DNA of 64,000 nt from Natronospirales bacterium (GTDB taxonomy: Bacteria > Pseudomonadota > Gammaproteobacteria > Natronospirales > REEB76): positions 1-64,000 of the forward strand of contig JAJYUH010000003.1 of NCBI GenBank assembly GCA_021792635.1. The letters are read 5' to 3'. This document shows, in pieces, positions 62,923-64,000 of the stretch. Positions within the stretch are counted from its first letter, which is position 1. The number at the start of each line of letters is the position of its first letter. The translations under genes were made by a program, and so were the position numbers. A model generated the notes under the pieces. The model ran no database searches, had not been told where the DNA came from, and worked only from the letters and a program-made list of their open reading frames with translations.

Positions 62923-64000
62923 GGTTCTGTCACGTTGCCGCCGGCTGTATGCAAAAGATACGCGTCCAGAACCTTGCGCGCTATGGGCGCTGCAGTGGCG
63001 GCTCCATAGCCGCCGTGCTCCACCACCACCGCCACCGCGATGCGCGGATGGTCCACCGGTGCAAAGGCGATGAACATGGCGTTGTCGCGGAGTTTTTTCG
63101 GCAGGTCCATCTCCGGACCTTCTCCGTGCAAACTGCGGGGCGCAGCCACCACCTGGGCCGTGCCGGTCTTGGCGGCGATGCTGAACTTGGCGCCGTAGCT
63201 GATGGCGTGGGCCGTGCCTGCGGGGTTGGCTACCACCTCCCGCATGCTGTGGATGATCAGCTTCCAGGCCCCGCTGTCGGCCTCGGGCGGCGAAGGCATG
63301 GGCTGCGGGGGCAGCAGCTTGAGTGCGCCGGTGAGCGGATTCTTGACGGCCATCACTATCCGCGGGGCGTAACGTTTGCCCTGCATGGACAGGGTGGCGG
63401 TGGCGCTGGCGAGTTGCAGCGGCGTGACCAGCACGAAACCCTGGCCGATGGCGGTGATGGCGGTGTTACCCAGGTACCAGGCATGGCCGTCCATGCGCCG
63501 CTTCCAGGCCGGGGAAGGAATCAGGCCCGTGTTCTCATGTGGCAGATCTATGCCGGTGGGCTGGCCGAAGCCGAAATCCACCAGATAGCGGTGCATGTCG
63601 CTGATGCCGAGCTGCAGACCGAGGCTGTAGAAATAGGTATCACAGGACACCATGATGGCTTCCGCCAGATCCACCTGGCCGCAGCCGTCAGGATCCCAGT
63701 TGCGGTAGGGGCGGTGGCTGCCCGGAATATAGAACACCGCCGGACCATAGACCTTTTTCAGCGGATTGACGCGGTGATAGTTGAGGGCCGCCAGTGCCAC
63801 GAAGGGTTTGAGGGTGGAACCCGGGGGATACTGTCCACGCAGCACGCGGTTGAACAGCGGCCGGTTGGGATCGTTGCTGAGCGCAGCGTATTTCTCCTGG
63901 CTGATGCCGTCCACAAACGGGTTGGGATCGTAGGACGGCGAACTCACCAGCGCCAGCACCTCGCCGTTCTGCGGGTTGATGGCCACCACCGCGCCGTTGT
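62919..64000 (-). CDS. mrdA: Penicillin-binding protein 2, C-terminal part (cut by window end)
   Basis: The frame is open to the window edge; about 360 residues are visible, beginning NGAVVAINPQNGEVLALVSS. The transpeptidase motifs are all here: the nucleophile in YPPGSTLKPFVA, SCD in VSCDTYFYSLG and KTG in AAKTGTAQV. The N-terminal membrane anchor and pedestal domain lie outside. It crosslinks new glycan made by RodA during elongation and is the target of mecillinam in E. coli. Confidence 0.96.
   Translation of the reverse strand, partial: NGAVVAINPQNGEVLALVSSPSYDPNPFVDGISQEKYAALSNDPNRPLFNRVLRGQYPPGSTLKPFVALAALNYHRVNPLKKVYGPAVFYIPGSHRPYRNWDPDGCGQVDLAEAIMVSCDTYFYSLGLQLGISDMHRYLVDFGFGQPTGIDLPHENTGLIPSPAWKRRMDGHAWYLGNTAITAIGQGFVLVTPLQLASATATLSMQGKRYAPRIVMAVKNPLTGALKLLPPQPMPSPPEADSGAWKLIIHSMREVVANPAGTAHAISYGAKFSIAAKTGTAQVVAAPRSLHGEGPEMDLPKKLRDNAMFIAFAPVDHPRIAVAVVVEHGGYGAATAAPIARKVLDAYLLHTAGGNVTEP

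Overview
The window is a 64 kb stretch of a GC-rich (mostly about 60% by eye) gammaproteobacterial chromosome. Two gene orders support this: lptD-surA-pdxA-rsmA-(usp)-apaG-apaH with amgK-murU divergent from lptD, and mrdA-rodA-mltB-rlpA-dacA-dat-ybeD-lipB-lipA. The lgt-thyA-folA group and a complete 3-hydroxyanthranilate kynurenine pathway suggest a Xanthomonadales-like or related lineage; this placement is inference. No rRNA, tRNA or CRISPR array was recognised.

Layout. 0-1.1 kb: the 3' end of an IS5-type transposase and an AT-richer orphan lipoprotein. 1.2-10 kb: adenosine-kinase-like PfkB kinase, a giant tandem protease/PDZ protein of the Nma111 type, an acyl-CoA ligase/ACP/acyltransferase fusion, and a secreted prolyl oligopeptidase. 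10.3-11.8 kb: tyrosine phenol-lyase with base composition unlike its neighbours. 11.8-23.4 kb: a tripartite efflux locus (adaptor, TolC-type channel, ATPase, two FtsX/MacB-type permeases) followed by its own sigma-54 response regulator and histidine kinase. A good -24/-12 promoter and paired upstream sites precede the adaptor, and three REP-type inverted-repeat pairs sit in the junctions between its genes. 23.5-23.9 kb: hicB with a hicA toxin broken by a nonsense codon. 24-31 kb: YyaL-type thioredoxin protein, rlmI, lgt, thyA, csaA-like, folA, a diguanylate cyclase. 31-35.4 kb: a sulfotransferase-like protein and a GGDEF-degenerate EAL protein.

35.4-42.5 kb (minus strand) holds kmo, kynU, a KynB-like cyclase, ACMSD, 3-hydroxyanthranilate dioxygenase, a RidA-type aminomuconate deaminase and an aminomuconate semialdehyde dehydrogenase. 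Together these would take formylkynurenine through ring cleavage and decarboxylation to the 2-aminomuconate/oxalocrotonate level. Tryptophan 2,3-dioxygenase is absent from the window. A heptanucleotide tandem repeat lies between kynU and kmo.

42.6-64 kb is mostly envelope and housekeeping: apaH, apaG, a universal stress protein, rsmA, pdxA, surA, lptD; divergently amgK-murU (peptidoglycan recycling); two adjacent paralogous lipoproteins of unknown role, each with four copies of a domain of about 110 residues; then lipoate synthesis (lipA, lipB, ybeD), D-amino acid aminotransferase and the elongasome set (dacA, rlpA, mltB, rodA, mrdA), the last cut by the window end.

The observations I would follow first are the self-contained sigma-54/two-component efflux locus with its REP insertions, the broken hicA, the heptamer array before kmo, and the four-repeat lipoprotein pair. 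All functions are read from sequence motifs and remembered family features; no database search was run.
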